Source of the DNA: Rhizobium sp. 18065
GTDB taxonomy: Bacteria > Pseudomonadota > Alphaproteobacteria > Rhizobiales > Rhizobiaceae
Length of the DNA stretch: 64,000 nt
Reading direction: 5' to 3'
NCBI RefSeq assembly: GCF_902706095.1
Contig: NZ_CACSJP010000005.1
Location: 327,179-391,178, forward strand
The notes below the pieces were generated by a model, which worked only from the letters and a program-made list of their open reading frames with translations, was not told the origin of the DNA and did not search any database. Below are positions 63,035 through 64,000 of the stretch, one piece after another. The number at the start of each line of letters is the position of its first letter. The stretch's first letter is position 1. A program made the position numbers and the translations under genes.

Positions 63035-64000
63035 GCTCAATCTTGCCGGTCCGGATATCGTCGTCATTGCCGTGGCGGTGCTCGTCATCCTGGTGCTCTT
63101 TGCCGGGATCAAGACCGTGCCGCAGGGCTATCGCTACACCATCGAACGGTTCGGCCGCTACACCCGCACACTGGAGCCTGGCCTCAACCTGATCATCCCC
63201 TTCTTTGATCGCATCGGCGCGAAGATGAATGTGATGGAACAGGTGCTCGATGTGCCGACCCAGGAGGTCATCACCAGGGACAATGCGTCCGTCTCCGCCG
63301 ATGCCGTCGCCTTCTATCAGGTGCTGAATGCAGCCGAGGCGGCCTATCAGGTCGCCAATCTGGAAAACGCCATCCTCAACCTGACCATGACCAATATCCG
63401 CTCGGTCATGGGCTCGATGGACCTCGATGAACTGCTGTCAAACCGCGAAGTGATCAACGACCGGCTGTTGCGCGTCGTCGACGACGCCGTGCGTCCCTGG
63501 GGCATCAAGGTCACGCGCGTCGAAATCAAGGACATCCAGCCGCCGGCCGACCTCGTCGACGCCATGGGCCGGCAGATGAAGGCGGAGCGCGAGAAGCGCG
63601 CCCAGGTTCTGGAAGCCGAAGGTTTCCGCAACGCCCAGATCCTGCGCGCCGAAGGTGCCAAGCAGTCAGCGATCCTCGAAGCGGAAGGCCAGCGCGAAGC
63701 CGCCTATCGGGAGGCCGAAGCCCGTGAGCGTCTCGCCGAAGCCGAAGCCAAGGCGACCCGCATGGTGTCCGAAGCGATCGCCGCCGGCGACATCAATGCG
63801 ATCAACTACTTCGTTGCCCAGAAATACACCGAGGCCATGACCGCGATCGGCACCGCTTCAAACTCCAAGATCGTCCTGATGCCAATGGAGGCCTCCGCCC
63901 TGATCGGCTCGCTTGGCGGCATTGGCGCCATCGCCAGGGAAGTCTTGGGCGAACAGCCGCGGGCCGCCGTTCCGCAGGTCCCCGCCCGCCCCGCTCAACC
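63035..64000 (+). CDS. SPFH/Band 7 protein, QmcA/paraslipin-like (3' partial)
   Basis: The frame begins at ATG 63035, after GAGGAGG, and is still open at the window end (322 codons). The N-terminal membrane anchor is [20 protein letters not shown] (about residues 9-28); the SPFH domain has [40 protein letters not shown] and [20 protein letters not shown]. The Ala/Glu/Arg-rich coiled coil around 190-260 ([20 protein letters not shown]) drives oligomerisation. Such proteins form membrane microdomain scaffolds and usually precede an nfeD gene, which would lie beyond the window. Confidence 0.93.

Overview
The window looks like chromosomal DNA of an alphaproteobacterium, most likely a member of the Rhizobiaceae. 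The support is: a high-GC, densely coded sequence; a tkt-gap-pgk-class I fba glycolytic cluster; a zapA/6S RNA locus; homologues of RcdA (DUF1465), GapR (DUF2312) and Omp10; DUF1192, DUF1244, DUF1036 and DUF4164 genes; homospermidine synthase; and cysteine-free ribosomal proteins L31 and L36. I see no prophage, insertion sequence, CRISPR array, tRNA or rRNA. This is core chromosome with small accessory inserts (hicAB, an ArsR/SRPBCC pair, chemoreceptors).

Layout. 1-6.3 kb: the end of a CZB-type chemoreceptor, a YmdB-like phosphodiesterase with 5-formyl-THF cyclo-ligase, a Cache-type chemoreceptor and cyclopropane fatty acid synthase. 6.3-7.3 kb, minus strand: 6S RNA, zapA and a coiled-coil DUF4164 gene. 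7.6-17.3 kb: transketolase, GAPDH, an HWE histidine kinase with a receiver protein, a K+/H+ antiporter, phosphoglycerate kinase and class I aldolase, so carbon metabolism is interleaved with signalling and ion homeostasis. 17.6-20.8 kb: PACE efflux protein, PhzF isomerase, MFS carrier, DUF1192. 20.8-23.2 kb: a possible sRNA, rcdA behind a CtrA-type box, a patatin lipase and rpmE. 23.4-28.1 kb: an ABC exporter, an orphan Bug/TctC binding protein and a flavoprotein. 28.2-34.5 kb, minus strand: a MotA/ExbB-like plus MotB/OmpA-like pair, suhB, an MgtC/DUF4010 membrane protein, a Sel1-repeat protein and a ThiE-like protein. 34.9-43.4 kb: ArsR regulator, two DUF465 genes, purEK, rpmJ, TPR protein, hydrolase, pyk with DUF1036, N-formylglutamate amidohydrolase with DUF1244, and gapR. 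43.6-47.2 kb, minus strand: a DUF882 peptidase-like protein and an NtrC-type regulator lacking the sigma54-contact loop. 47.5-58.5 kb: pepF, pabBC, YciI, hicAB, DUF3445, hss, omp10, a 5'-nucleotidase-LysM fusion and hemH. 58.5-59.8 kb: a probably self-regulated ArsR/SRPBCC pair carrying an exact 276-bp tandem duplication. 60.2-64 kb: a secreted Cache/PDC-like protein before a chemoreceptor, and the start of an SPFH protein.

Most interesting points: (1) the free periplasmic sensor-like protein paired with a chemoreceptor at 60.2-62.8 kb; (2) the NtrC-family regulator without GAFTGA; (3) the 276-bp tandem duplication and the twin operators of the ArsR gene, one of which contains the start codon of an apparently leaderless mRNA; (4) 6S RNA kept beside zapA but separated from fthC; (5) a possible sRNA with an anti-Shine-Dalgarno loop in front of rcdA. 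No complete, clearly new multi-gene system can be demonstrated from the sequence alone.
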